Assembly (NCBI GenBank): GCA_932521035.1
Contig: OW051497.1
Location: forward strand, 558,001-622,000
Reading direction: 5' to 3'
DNA: 64,000 bases
DNA from: Oscheius dolichura
Taxonomy: Eukaryota; Nematoda; Chromadorea; Rhabditida; Rhabditidae
Part shown: piece after piece, positions 22,921 to 32,793 of the stretch
Layout: the number at the start of each line of letters is the position of its first letter
How positions within the stretch are numbered: the first letter of the stretch is position 1
Notes under the pieces: generated by a model
The model's input: the letters and a program-made list of their open reading frames with translations, nothing else
Told to the model about the DNA's origin: nothing
The model's database searches: none
Made by a program: the position numbers and the translations under genes

Positions 22921-23651
22921 TTACAAAGCTCGGGCGTCTCTTTGGATTGATGGCACCTCTACTTCTATCTCATCCGGGTCAGATTCGTCTAGTTGGATCT
23001 GAAATTAATAAATTTGAAGTTGGTCAGCTAGAATATTGTTCTATTCTTGCCGGGAAATAATCAAAAGCAACTTTGGAAGCCTATATTGCTTCAAAATTCA
23101 GGATAGAGCCAGTTTTTCTAATATTTCCGGGGAAAATTCAAGATTTAGGCGCAAACTTTCGAAAAACTTCAAATTTAAACGGATCTCTAGTTGTAAATCG
23201 TCCTTACAGGCCTAAAAACAGACGAAGCGTGAGATAAAGTGAAAAGTAAGTGAGTCTCCCTACCTGACATCCCAATCGGCTTCGATCATGCAGCCCCGGT
23301 GCGAGATCCAACAGATCCAGCTCCTCCTCTCCCGCCGGGTTCATCCTATCCATCCGATTGAAGTGTTCCTCCGACAGAATAACATGACACGTACAACAGG
23401 CCAATGTTCCTTCACAAGCGCCGAATCCATCCAGCGGGACATCATTATTTATCATAACATCCAGGAGAGAATCCCCTATCTGAAGAAAATAGCCAGAAAA
23501 TGGAAGGACCAAGAGAAAAACTCACTTTTCCTTTAGCTACATATGTCTCGTCCTTTGTTTTATATTTAATTGTTTTTATGACTGGAGTAGTATAATTCCT
23601 AGCTTGTTTTATCACAGATATATTGAGTATCGGCCTGATCAATTTAAACAT
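22921..23651 (-). CDS. Adrenodoxin-type [2Fe-2S] ferredoxin, mitochondrial
   Basis: Three exons, complement(22921..22998, 23264..23479, 23526..23651), encode 139 aa. The protein transfers electrons from ferredoxin reductase to mitochondrial acceptors (cytochrome P450s, Fe-S assembly). The cluster ligands are visible: C-E-G-T-L-A-C-C-T-C-H supplies three cysteines and SRLGCQ the fourth. IGDSLLDVMINNDVPLDGFG precedes them as in FDX1. The last exon (IQLDESDPDEIEVEVPSIQR, then DARAL) matches the family's C-terminal strand and was placed because the nearer acceptor at about 23212 gives an unrelated ending. A short basic N-terminus with arginines fits a mitochondrial presequence. FDX1-type features (ACEGTLAC, GLxDRSRLGCQ, DAR) outweigh FDX2-type. 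The extra cysteine (ACC rather than ACS) is a small oddity. Confidence 0.93.
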
Positions 23652-24845
23652 CTGAAAAAAATATAAAATTATTGGAAAATGGAGCCAAGTTTTGTACTTT
23701 GAAGAGTATATTAAGAAAAAATGGAGAGTATCGGTAAGAAGAAGAAGAAAATGATGTAACGAAGAAGAACTTATTCAAGTGAATCTTGACATTGCCAATA
23801 GAGCGAGATTTTATTGTTCCTGGCGCTCTAATGATAATCCAAAGTTTATGTGAAATTTCTCGAAAAAGAGACATCTGGAACTAGAGAAGGCTGTATTTTA
23901 GGCTAGTTGCGAATTATTCCATCGAATGTGCAAAAGATTGTGTACTAAAAGTTTTCACTGACCCAGATCAGAACCCTCCAAGAAAGCGAGATTAAAGGTC
24001 TAAGCGAGGCCGCGTCCCGCAGCAGGCGTCAAAGGTGGCCCGAAATTTGCGGGTCACAATCGATACGTAAGTGAGGGGAGGGGCTGAGCCTTTCCTTAAT
24101 TCTGTTTGTTCTGCAATAGGCAATCTATTGTCAGATATTGTTATTCTTCCTGGTTTTTCTCCTCATTCTATTTGCTTAGATATTTCTTTGCCTCCTTTTA
24201 TGGGTGGTAAAGGGCGTCAGCCGTCGAGAATCTCTAAATTTTGCGAAAAAAACGGAGTTCTTTCCATTTGTTACCTTTCAACCCATTTAAAATGCCTTGG
24301 CTTTGAAATTTACAATGAAAATGCATATTTTGAAATCTCGGAATCAAAATGAGTTGGCAAGAATCTCTAGAAAAGAGTCAAAAGGCCCCCATACAAAGCA
24401 AAAGACCGAGTAACTAGAAAACAACCTTTTGTTGGGGAGAAAGAACCATTTTCCCGTTCAAAACACTCTTTATAAAATTCTGGCTCAACTAGAGTGAAGT
24501 TTTGAAATTAATTCATGGCATTAGAAACCTTTTGCCCCCTCCAAAACCCGTTTCTAAGTTCTAAAGTACAGTTAATCGTCAAGTAATCACCGTCTGAGAC
24601 AGTAACTTCCTCTCTCATGATCTTTTCTGTAACTTCTCGAAAAAAAACCTGCTCACGGTGCTCAACTGTACAAATGATCCCAGCAGTACCGCGTTTGTTG
24701 TCGTCCTGATTAAACAAAGATTGCGCTGCTTTGAAAAAAATACCCCCCTGAAAAACATTCAGCCAAATACGATTATGCTCCTCTCTCTATCTTTCCCATT
24801 TCCTCTTTTCCTATTGCTGTGACGAACAACTGTTTCCAGGTAATT
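23652..24845. other. Intergenic between divergent ferredoxin and tetraspan genes
   Basis: No supported exon. This 1.2 kb is the shared upstream region of a minus-strand gene (start 23651) and a plus-strand gene (start 24846). A TTTCCAG acceptor just before 24846 could serve trans-splicing. Confidence 0.4.
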
Positions 24846-27292
24846 ATGCCTCGGAAATTCGTCTTGGATTGCTCCGAGGCGAATTACGCGGCTGCTGGTT
24901 TCCACATAATTACGGCACTTCTGGTGAGTTTCCCTCCTTCGGGTTAATAATTTTTAATCCCTATTGATTTGAACTTAATGAAGTATGCAGTAAAGCCCAT
25001 GAAGTGGCACACTCTCTCTCTCTCTCTCTGGGAACAAGGACAAGGCGGGAATCAATAAGCTTTTCTACTTTTAAACGAGGTTCTTCGGAGCGCTCACATA
25101 ACCATAATAAGATTCCCGTCAGAGGCAATCATCCTCCGCCGAATGATAGGAAGGGAAGCAAACTTTAGGTGAACCTTCTAGTAAAATGGGGGCATTGGAA
25201 CGGGGGGAAAAGTTAATTAAAGTACGCAGGGGATTAGATACTGCATAAAATTAACTGAAGGCGCAGAAACGAACATCTAACGTCAAAAACTGAAACCTTT
25301 TCAGGCTCTCTGTGCTTTGACATCAAATGATTGGATCTACATCAATAGTGCACCTTTGAATGGATCGTTACCACTAGAAGAAGCCGCCCTGGATCTCATG
25401 TTCGAGCTTTCTAGTAAAACGGAAAAGTGCGAAAAGATTGGTCAGTCATTTTACATAATTTATTTTCATTTCCATCAAAAATTAAGCCTCGTACAGCTGT
25501 TGAGAACATTCTGGCGTTTTTTGCCGCCGCGTAAGCCCTGCGCAGGTGAAACGACATCCATTGGGCTTATGAAATGTTGCAAGAAGTTAACATGGGGAAC
25601 TGGGAGGGGGACGACTAAAGGAAAGGATACGCCTGCCTTTCTGTGAGGATAAAGACTTATGAAGGTGTCATTCTCAGGCCCATACTTGTGCAGGCTATCC
25701 AGCTCGAGGCTCCAGCAAAAGCGTCTACCTTTCATATTCTGCTCCTACTTTTGTAAATTAATGTCCCGGTAGTATCCCTGCATTAACAGCAATGTTACAA
25801 ATCGCTTACTGTCCCCATGACCGTTTTGTTTGATCGCGTCTCCTCGGACACAACCTACTTGCCATTGTCTACAGCTTAGGCAAACGGTATTGATTCAGGC
25901 ACTCTAGCCCATAGTCCACTCAGAGTATCTTGGGGCTTCCTCAGCTGCGATCAGTATCAAATATCCCCCAACACATTACTTGCCCGAGGGTAATAGGGCT
26001 ATCCCACTGGACACTTCCTATAAATGAGCTGGATACCCTGATCATTCTTTTTATAAGTTACAGTACTTTCTCCCGGAGATTGCCTGGCATTTTTCAGCTG
26101 TTTAGGCTATTATGTTGGATGGTGTAGGGGTCGTTACAGCTGAAAAATGAGAGCACATGACCGGCGAAGAGTATATCAAAGGGAAATAAAATTGAACGAG
26201 GGGTGGATAAAAAAGAGAGAAATGAATTATTTTCAGGATGCTTCGACTTTTGGAATCCGGTGCGGTTTGGTGGATTTTTTGATCATCATGGGAAGACACA
26301 CATTGCTTTTCATGCCAAAGGGCGAGGTAAGAGATCATTCTTTCTTAAAATGGGTCTATAAACAAGAAAATTACTATATTCGCATCGAGACCATACAGTA
26401 GAACCAAGTTTAAACTGAAATTTACTAATTTTCTATTTTCAGTGCTAATTGACTGCGTTACTCCGGTCGTGGCAAACATTTTCTACGTGGTCATTGCTCT
26501 CTGCTTTGTGATGGCCATGACAGCGATCCTTTCCGCCACCATCGCCATCTGTACCCCTCCCAACCCCTTCCTTCAATGGCTGCGGAGGAATACAATTCCG
26601 GAAATGTGCAACAGTGAGTATTTTCTGCCGTAATCCTTTGTTTACGCCCGGATTACAGTGATAATCACTCTCTTTTGCTGTACTATGGCCTTGATGGCAC
26701 AGTCTGAAGTTGCTCAACAGCGACCGGAGGAAGAAGAAGTCACTCTAGGAGCCGGTGTTATTTTAGTCTCACTTTGTGGACTCTTCTCGTTTGGCGCTGC
26801 TGTTTCTCATATCCGCCATACGTAAGTACTTCAATCCGTTTGAACTTCTTTCTCATAGGGTGCCTAGGGATTCCATTTGGCTTTGTTTACCAGTTCGTTT
26901 AGTTCACTCCGCGTGGTCATGCGATAATAGTGATCCCTAAGAAAGGGATGAACTCTTCTAAGGGGGTGAATAACAAGAAGGATTAGGAAGAACATACAGG
27001 ATCCAAGAGGGGCCAACATGTTTAAATTCTAATTTTCAGCCACCGTATGAACCGAATGCGCCGTATGGACAACCAACGAATAATGTGCTCACGTTCTCTT
27101 CGTTCCTGGCGGGATGCCGCCCGCCGGCGGGAAGATACCCTCCCAATTATGGACTTTGAACGGTAAATTTTTATTATTTTTGTGTATTATTAACTATAAA
27201 TCTGTAGGTATATCGATCCACCGACCGCCCTAGAAGAGATCCCATCAATCCACATTGAAGTCCCTGCACCACCAGGAGGCGCCATAGTTTAA
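24846..27292 (+). CDS. Four-transmembrane (claudin/tetraspan-like) membrane protein
   Basis: Seven exons, join(24846..24923, 25305..25440, 26237..26326, 26443..26613, 26659..26821, 27040..27162, 27208..27292), encode 281 aa with all phases consistent. Order: a short cytoplasmic N-terminus, TM1 (GFHIITALLALCALT), a large extracellular loop of about 75 residues with C and W (EKCEKIGCFDFWNPVRFGGF), TM2 (ANIFYVVIALCFVMAMTAIL), a short loop, TM3 (IITLFCCTMALMA), an acidic loop (QRPEEEEV), TM4 (GVILVSLCGLFSFGAAV), and an arginine-rich cytoplasmic tail ending in PPGGAIV. The layout matches the claudin/PMP22/clarin superfamily; the W-x-x-W/C-C claudin signature is not clear, so the subgroup is open. 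The 796-nt second intron could hide an exon. The C-terminal A-I-V could bind PDZ domains. Confidence 0.75.
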
Positions 27293-29008
27293 ACCTTGCG
27301 ACCTGATTTTTTCTCTCTCAAAACACAGGTAGCACTGATAGCTTTTATTTTTTCGTTTATATTGTGAGCTTAGCAGATTTTTTCACTGTTATTTTGTCCA
27401 TTCCCGGGAAGATATGTGATAGTTTCCTTGTAGTCGTCTGTTCTTGTGCCAACCACTTTTCCCTAGTCTACTTCTAGTCACCCCACTTCAGACTCTAATC
27501 CACTTCTACTTCAAGTCAGCCCTAGATTTCTTTGCCAGCTAATCTGTATGTTTTTGTACATTGTATAACCTTACCATGTTCTGCATAATTCAGCCTAAGT
27601 GCTTCTTGCAATTGCCAATTTTCCTTAAAATTACGGCTAAATTTAACTGTAACAACTCATCGCGTCCCATTGTGTGCACACTCTGTTGTGTAATATTTCG
27701 GTGTAGTACTTGTATTTGATTAGAGTTGTTGCCAAATAACATATTTGTGATCTCCAATAATCGAAATTAAGGCAAATAAATATGTAAATAGTGTATTTAT
27801 TGCACAGGATGGAAAGTGCAGGTTCTTGAAAGGATAGGCGGCTTTTCAGAGGATGTTAAACTATCGTCACCACAGGTCTCGAATTGAAAACAAGCATGAA
27901 ATATTGGAAAAAGGTTTTGCAATTCAGTTGAATCCTATTGACAGTCTGGAACAGTCTAAATAGTCAATAGTGTCCATTCATGTATAAACACTCCATCCTT
28001 CAACAGTTCTGTTTATTCCACCTCCTTTAATATTGTTGATGTATGTCTACATATACCTATCCCTTACATTTTTCATCCTATCTTCTTTTAAAGGCAGTAA
28101 AAAAGTACCGAGTCTTATCAGAAAAGAGGTCTATTATCTCGGGAAGAGGTAAAAAAAGACCACTTTGAAAACTTCCCAGCTGTCAATCGAGGAGGCCAAA
28201 ACTTCCGCGCTAGATTACATCATAATTGCTTAACAGAAGGGTACTGTAACGTCAAATTTGAATTTGGAAGGTCCCCGGGCTAGTTGCTTCCCGCAATCCA
28301 TAACAATTATCCATCAGCAGACAATCTTTACCATTTCTCGTTTTACCAATTTGCACTACCAGTTATACGGCACATATGGAAGGTAATCTAAATCATAAAC
28401 GATCTCGGGCTATTATGGCAGGAGACGCGAACGATGTCGACAGGGGTACTCTTCTTTAACCCATGTCACTGGCCCTTTTTGGGTGGTTACAGTAACCTTG
28501 TCAGTTCGTATACGAAGACAGATAATTTCAACATTCAAGACCCCTTGTTTGGTCGAGGCTGGGTCAGCCATCTGGCCCCTCTGCGCTCGCGTTTTTTCGC
28601 GTCCCTTTTTCCCATAGTTTCTTTGTTTCAAATTGATCCTCTCGCTCTCTTCATTTCCCAGACATTCGGTATCCTTTTCGACAGTTTTATCTTTGAGAAG
28701 ATGGTCTCGTGACTCAGAAATAACGAGAATATATAATCCTCGGTATGCCGTTTCCCGCCTTTTCAATGAGGTTATTCGTCATCTCCTTTTTTCTCATTGT
28801 GACCAGTGCTGACGACTCTCCTTTGGAATTAGATGTATCTATTGTTCTATACTTTGCCTTTCTGTCTTCCACCCTCCCGACGTCTACGAAATAAACAAGT
28901 GCCCAATCACGACCCCGGGGGCAACCCCCTCCTTTTGGTGGACTCTTATTCCTTATCAGTTTCTTCCTAAAGAGCGCACTCTATTAATTTCTTCTCTCTT
29001 GTATCAGA
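27293..29008. other. Intergenic; long 3' region and upstream region of the TNFR-like gene
   Basis: No firm gene. A 42-codon plus-strand frame at 28766-28894 starts with a signal-peptide-like sequence (MRLFVISFFLIVTSA) and includes a GTATCT donor. It could be an upstream alternative first exon for the next gene or a small secreted peptide. Confidence 0.35.
27775..27780 (+). terminator. Candidate poly(A) signal
   Basis: AATAAA lies about 480 nt downstream of the tetraspan gene's stop codon and is the clearest signal there. Confidence 0.35.
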
Positions 29009-31512
29009 ATGCCGCGCCAGATGTTGGCAAAATTTTCATTTCTACTATTATTGGGTCTCGTCACTGCCAATGTTGGTATGATAGGGGTAAGCTACCCTCT
29101 TCATCTTCCACTAATCTTGGCTTGAATTGTAGAGCGTTTTCCCTGCTGACAGTTACGAAACCTCAGTAGAAGAAGACGAAGTTCCCGAAGGTAGAGAGCC
29201 CTGTGAACAGGTGAGCCCCGGCTCCAAAGATGAGCATTGCTCCTGCCGCCGCTCTCCCTGTGATCAAATGTGTTATTCCGCTCCTTCCCTGATAAGGCAA
29301 AATGTTTTCATCATACTTCTCTATTGATTGGGAGAATATGAAAATTGTGTGACTAGCTCTAAAGATAACCGCAAAGCTGTCCATGACACTGGCAGAAAAG
29401 TATAGTCAAAACAGATGGCGGACCACTCCAATAGGGAAAAAAATAACGATGACATAATTCAGGGCAGCTACTTCAATGGCCTCTCCGGCGAGTGTGAGTT
29501 CTGCAGCGAGTGCAAGGACTTCATGTACATTCGGTGAGTCGTCACTAGACGGTTGTGGGGGAACTTTTATCAAAAATACGACTGTCGGAAGGAGTGGGAC
29601 GACAGTAACGGCTATTTCAAAAGATCCAGTCAATTCCCAATCATCATCAGCTAGGATACTCTGAAAAACAGTTTCAGTCATGAACCTGGCACAGAACTGT
29701 TACCATTGATCGAATAATATGCTCATGGGGTGACACAAAGTTGTCCTCTTGCTGTATTTGCATAACAGACCGGTCCAGGGGGCAAGTGCCCACACATAAA
29801 AACACTTGGGTCATCTGGTGCTGGGGAGTTCTTCCGCGGTGTTAGAACTATGGTTCAGAGCATTTTGGAGCGGGAAAATGCTTCAAACTGATCTTCAAAA
29901 TCAGAAAATAGACTTACCGTCAAATAAAAATAGTGACTACATAATATGTTTCCTTGTACTTTTTGAACAAACACTTTTGCAGGAAAGAGTGCACAGCCAC
30001 AACAAATACCCAGTGCGGCTGGTGTGGAAGCCGAACAATTGTGAAGAATGAAGACTTCGAGAAGAAATGCAAGACTTTCTCCATGTACCAGCAGTTCCGA
30101 AAGAAGCTCCTTCATGACTTCAAGGCCAGCCATCCGACCTATGATTCTGCTGAGGATAAGGGATTCGAAGTAGTGGAGAATGGAAAAGTTGTGGGTTTCA
30201 CCCAGTGCAAAAGAATGGATAAAGGTGTAGATTGTCAACTTGGATCGCCCGGACTTGGACGATGATGACAAGATGGATTTGAGCCTGGCGGAAGAGGAGG
30301 ACTTCATGAAGAAGCCGCTAAGGGACAGGAAAATGATCAACTTCCCTTCAAAGGTTGTTCTTCTTGCCTTCTATTCAATATTGGCTGTTTTAGGAACTAA
30401 CTTCTGAGGAGATCGACGAGGAGATCGAGGCCAAGGAAGTGAATGAAGAAGACATCGGAGCTGAGAAGGAGCAGGCCGTTGAAGACGACGAGGAGGAGGA
30501 AGAATATTCCGACTCTGATGAGCTCCCACCTCTTCCTGAAGATGACCTTCCTCCGGAGGACGAAGACGAGAAAGAGGATGAAGATGTAGACAAAGTTGAC
30601 AAGTCCATCCAAACCGATGAAGACGAAGACTATGGAAGAGATGTCAAGCCCTGGAAGAAACAGTTAAAAGAAGCTATTACCCATGAATTGGCCCGGGAAA
30701 TGATCAAGGAACAGATCCGAGAGGGAAACTACGAGACGGTTGAGGATAATGAGGTAGGAAAACTTCAGTTATTCTGTAAACTATGATTCAGGAGGGAACA
30801 ATTCTTGAAGTCCGTCCTCCCCAGGACATTGACGCCAAGGATGCTGAGACCGAGGTTCTTCGTCGCGCTGAAGAGATCGAGTTCCTGCCTCTGAAGATCG
30901 AAGTAGCCAATGAACAAGAGTAAACGGCCTTCCCCTCCTTCAGTGATCAGTTTTTTAGGGTTTTTGAAGCTCCCGCCAAGGTAGACGACTCTTCTGAGTC
31001 TGAGGAGGATTCCGATTCCACCGAGAGGGGATTTGTGGAAGCCAAGAGCGAGAGGGACAGTAGAGTTCACGCCAAGCGAAGGGTCAGCCCGTTCCATTTT
31101 CCAGTAAAAACTACGATTCAGATGGTCCGAATTGCTGTCTTGTCCATTACTTTTGTTGTCATGTGCTGGATCATCCTTAGCTACAGGGAGTGAGTTTTTC
31201 CCTTCTTTCCTTAGACCAAAGAACAATTATTTTCTAAATGATGAGAATCCCAAGTATTTACGATGTTTGCCATAAAAGCAGGATCTTTCGAACAATTTAG
31301 GGCGTTAACTTATCAGAAATGAGATAACTTTTTCGGCGATTATCATCTTACTTTGAAAACAAGTTGATTTTTCCAGGAAGAGGAGGAAGCGCGTCTTCAT
31401 CATCCCTCCTTTGACCATCTTCACCCCCGAGCAGCAGCACATGATCAACCGCTGCTCCTGCAAGGCCGACGGAGAAGGAAAGTGCTACGAGAACCCCATG
31501 GCTTTTGTCTAA
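29009..31512 (+). CDS. Single-pass membrane protein with one TNF-receptor-type cysteine-rich domain
   Basis: Nine exons, join(29009..29086, 29133..29210, 29463..29533, 29983..30187, 30231..30353, 30394..30753, 30792..30919, 30959..31189, 31377..31512), give 469 aa with phases consistent. Visible: a signal peptide (KFSFLLLLGLVTANVG); one cysteine-rich repeat (about residues 48-90) with TNFR spacing, C...GECEFCSEC...KECTATTNTQC, spread over exons 2-4; a basic linker; about 200 very acidic residues (EEEEEYSDSDELPP, PPEDEDEKEDEDVD); a helix-rich segment; one TM helix (MVRIAVLSITFVVMCWIIL); and a short tail with basic RKRRKR. No death domain is seen. Two introns use GTTG donors. A TATCAG acceptor directly precedes the ATG, as expected for trans-splicing. 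Receptor function is inferred from the fold only. Confidence 0.8.
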
Positions 31513-31591
31513 ACTGTGGCTCACAGAATATCAACGTCTTTGTGAATTTTGACAATCAATTTCTCTGTAAAAAATATTTTTCGGATCATAA

Positions 31592-31597
31592 AATAAA
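31592..31597 (+). terminator. Poly(A) signal of the TNFR-like gene
   Basis: AATAAA lies 80 nt after the stop codon at 31512, a normal distance for a nematode 3' UTR. Confidence 0.6.
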
Positions 31598-32273
31598 CAA
31601 AATAGTCTTAATCAGTCTGAATTGGATTCCCAGGGCTTGAAGCGCGGGAACAAAATTTTAAATTTTAAAAGAGCGCGGAGTTCTAAAACCAGCTTCCGAG
31701 GTGAAAGTTCAAAGGAGATTAGATAATGGTTAAAATGACGATGCTTTCAAAAAGATAGATTCCCACCAAAGAACCGTTCTTAGCGAGAACAGCGTTGCTA
31801 AATTTTAAACAAGTACAGTAATCAATTAACAACTAAAAGATTCTCTTTTTCATTCAATATAGGGCGAAATTAACAATAACCACATATAGATCTGAGCTTC
31901 TCAAATGCAATACAAAGTGTCTGTGAAATGGGAAGGGAGGAAAAGTAGAAAGGGCCGCGGCTATTGCATTTGAGATCGAAACAACCGTTATGACACGAGG
32001 AAATTCTATAAAGAGAAGGGAAAGGAGGGCAGGGAATAGGCACGTCATGTATAATGGAACTGAGTTTTTTGTGTGTGCACCGCATAGAAAGACGGACAAA
32101 AATGAAAATGGAACAATTTCTGCAGTGAATTACGGCCCGTATAACATTTAAAACTACTGTATATTGGGTGAGAAAAACGGAGAGAGAGAGCACCATAGAG
32201 ATCGTCTAATTGTGCAAATATCTTTGAGAAAAGCGGGTGGCCTACAAAAATTGAGAGAGAGAGAACAGCGAGC
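31598..32273. other. Convergent 3' region between the TNFR-like and Ig receptor genes
   Basis: No exon supported. It probably contains the 3' UTR of the longest Ig receptor form. Confidence 0.4.
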
Positions 32274-32432
32274 TTAGACAATGGACTGGACGGAAGAGGT
32301 GTGCGATGGTGGACGATAATCAGAAGCTGGTGCTGTTGGATCCGGCATAGTTACGACCTTTTCCAACGCGGTGGACGGACGCGATAGCTGCAGCTCGGCG
32401 TAGTTGACGCCTTCATGGTAGCTTATGCGTTT
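32274..32432 (-). CDS. Alternative C-terminal exon of the Ig receptor (tail c)
   Basis: After a CAATTTAG acceptor, 52 codons in phase 0 (KRISYHEGVNYAELQL then a proline/serine-rich stretch) end ...SSVQSIV and stop. Joined to the same GTAATG donor it gives a 646-aa form. The NYAELQL segment resembles a tyrosine phosphorylation site, and the S-I-V terminus fits a class I PDZ ligand. Confidence 0.6.
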   Translation of the reverse strand, partial: KRISYHEGVNYAELQLSRPSTALEKVVTMPDPTAPASDYRPPSHTSSVQSIV

Positions 32433-32660
32433 CTAAATTGTAAAAAGCTGAACTAAATACTAAAAAGTTGAAATAAAGCGAAGCATTCCAGTCCGTGGGC
32501 CAAAGCAAACATAAAAGTGTGGAAATTAGAATAACTAAAAGCTTCTGTGTTAGAAAAGAATGATAAAAAGCTATCACAAAATGGTAAAGGCACCAGGGAT
32601 TGGAGTGACACGGCAATTTAAATAGTGTTAGAAGGAAAACTAACAGGGCAGGGGGTGCAA

Positions 32661-32726
32661 CTAGACGGAGGACATGCGAGAGTCGCAGCTGTTGTAAGCA
32701 TCTTGCACAGCCAGATCGTAAGGGCT
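32661..32726 (-). CDS. Alternative C-terminal exon of the Ig receptor (tail b)
   Basis: After a CTCTTTTAG acceptor, 21 codons (SPYDLAVQDAYNSCDSRMSSV) end in TAG. The preceding exon has an internal phase-0 GTAATG donor after HPYGE (exon 32845..32908), so this exon joins in frame and would give a 615-aa form ending in the class I PDZ-ligand-like S-S-V. Confidence 0.6.
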   Translation of the reverse strand, partial: SPYDLAVQDAYNSCDSRMSSV

Positions 32727-32793
32727 CTAAAAGAGATCGGGGTAAGATAAGAGATATTGTGAGCTGGGGGAAGAGAGGCGGACTGCTGCTGTA

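Noticed and set aside
22994-23212. Nearer alternative last exon for the ferredoxin (acceptor at about 23212)
   Set aside because: It gives an ending unrelated to the family. The exon at 22921-22998 reads the conserved EVEVPS...DAR C-terminus.
29163-29681. Hydrophobic minus-strand frames that look like membrane segments
   Set aside because: They overlap the cysteine-rich exons of the plus-strand TNFR-like gene, whose splice phases and TNFR spacing are far stronger evidence.
30390-30612. Serine-rich and hydrophobic minus-strand frames
   Set aside because: They are antisense shadows of the aspartate/glutamate-rich exon of the TNFR-like gene; GAx codons read backwards give TCx/TTC.
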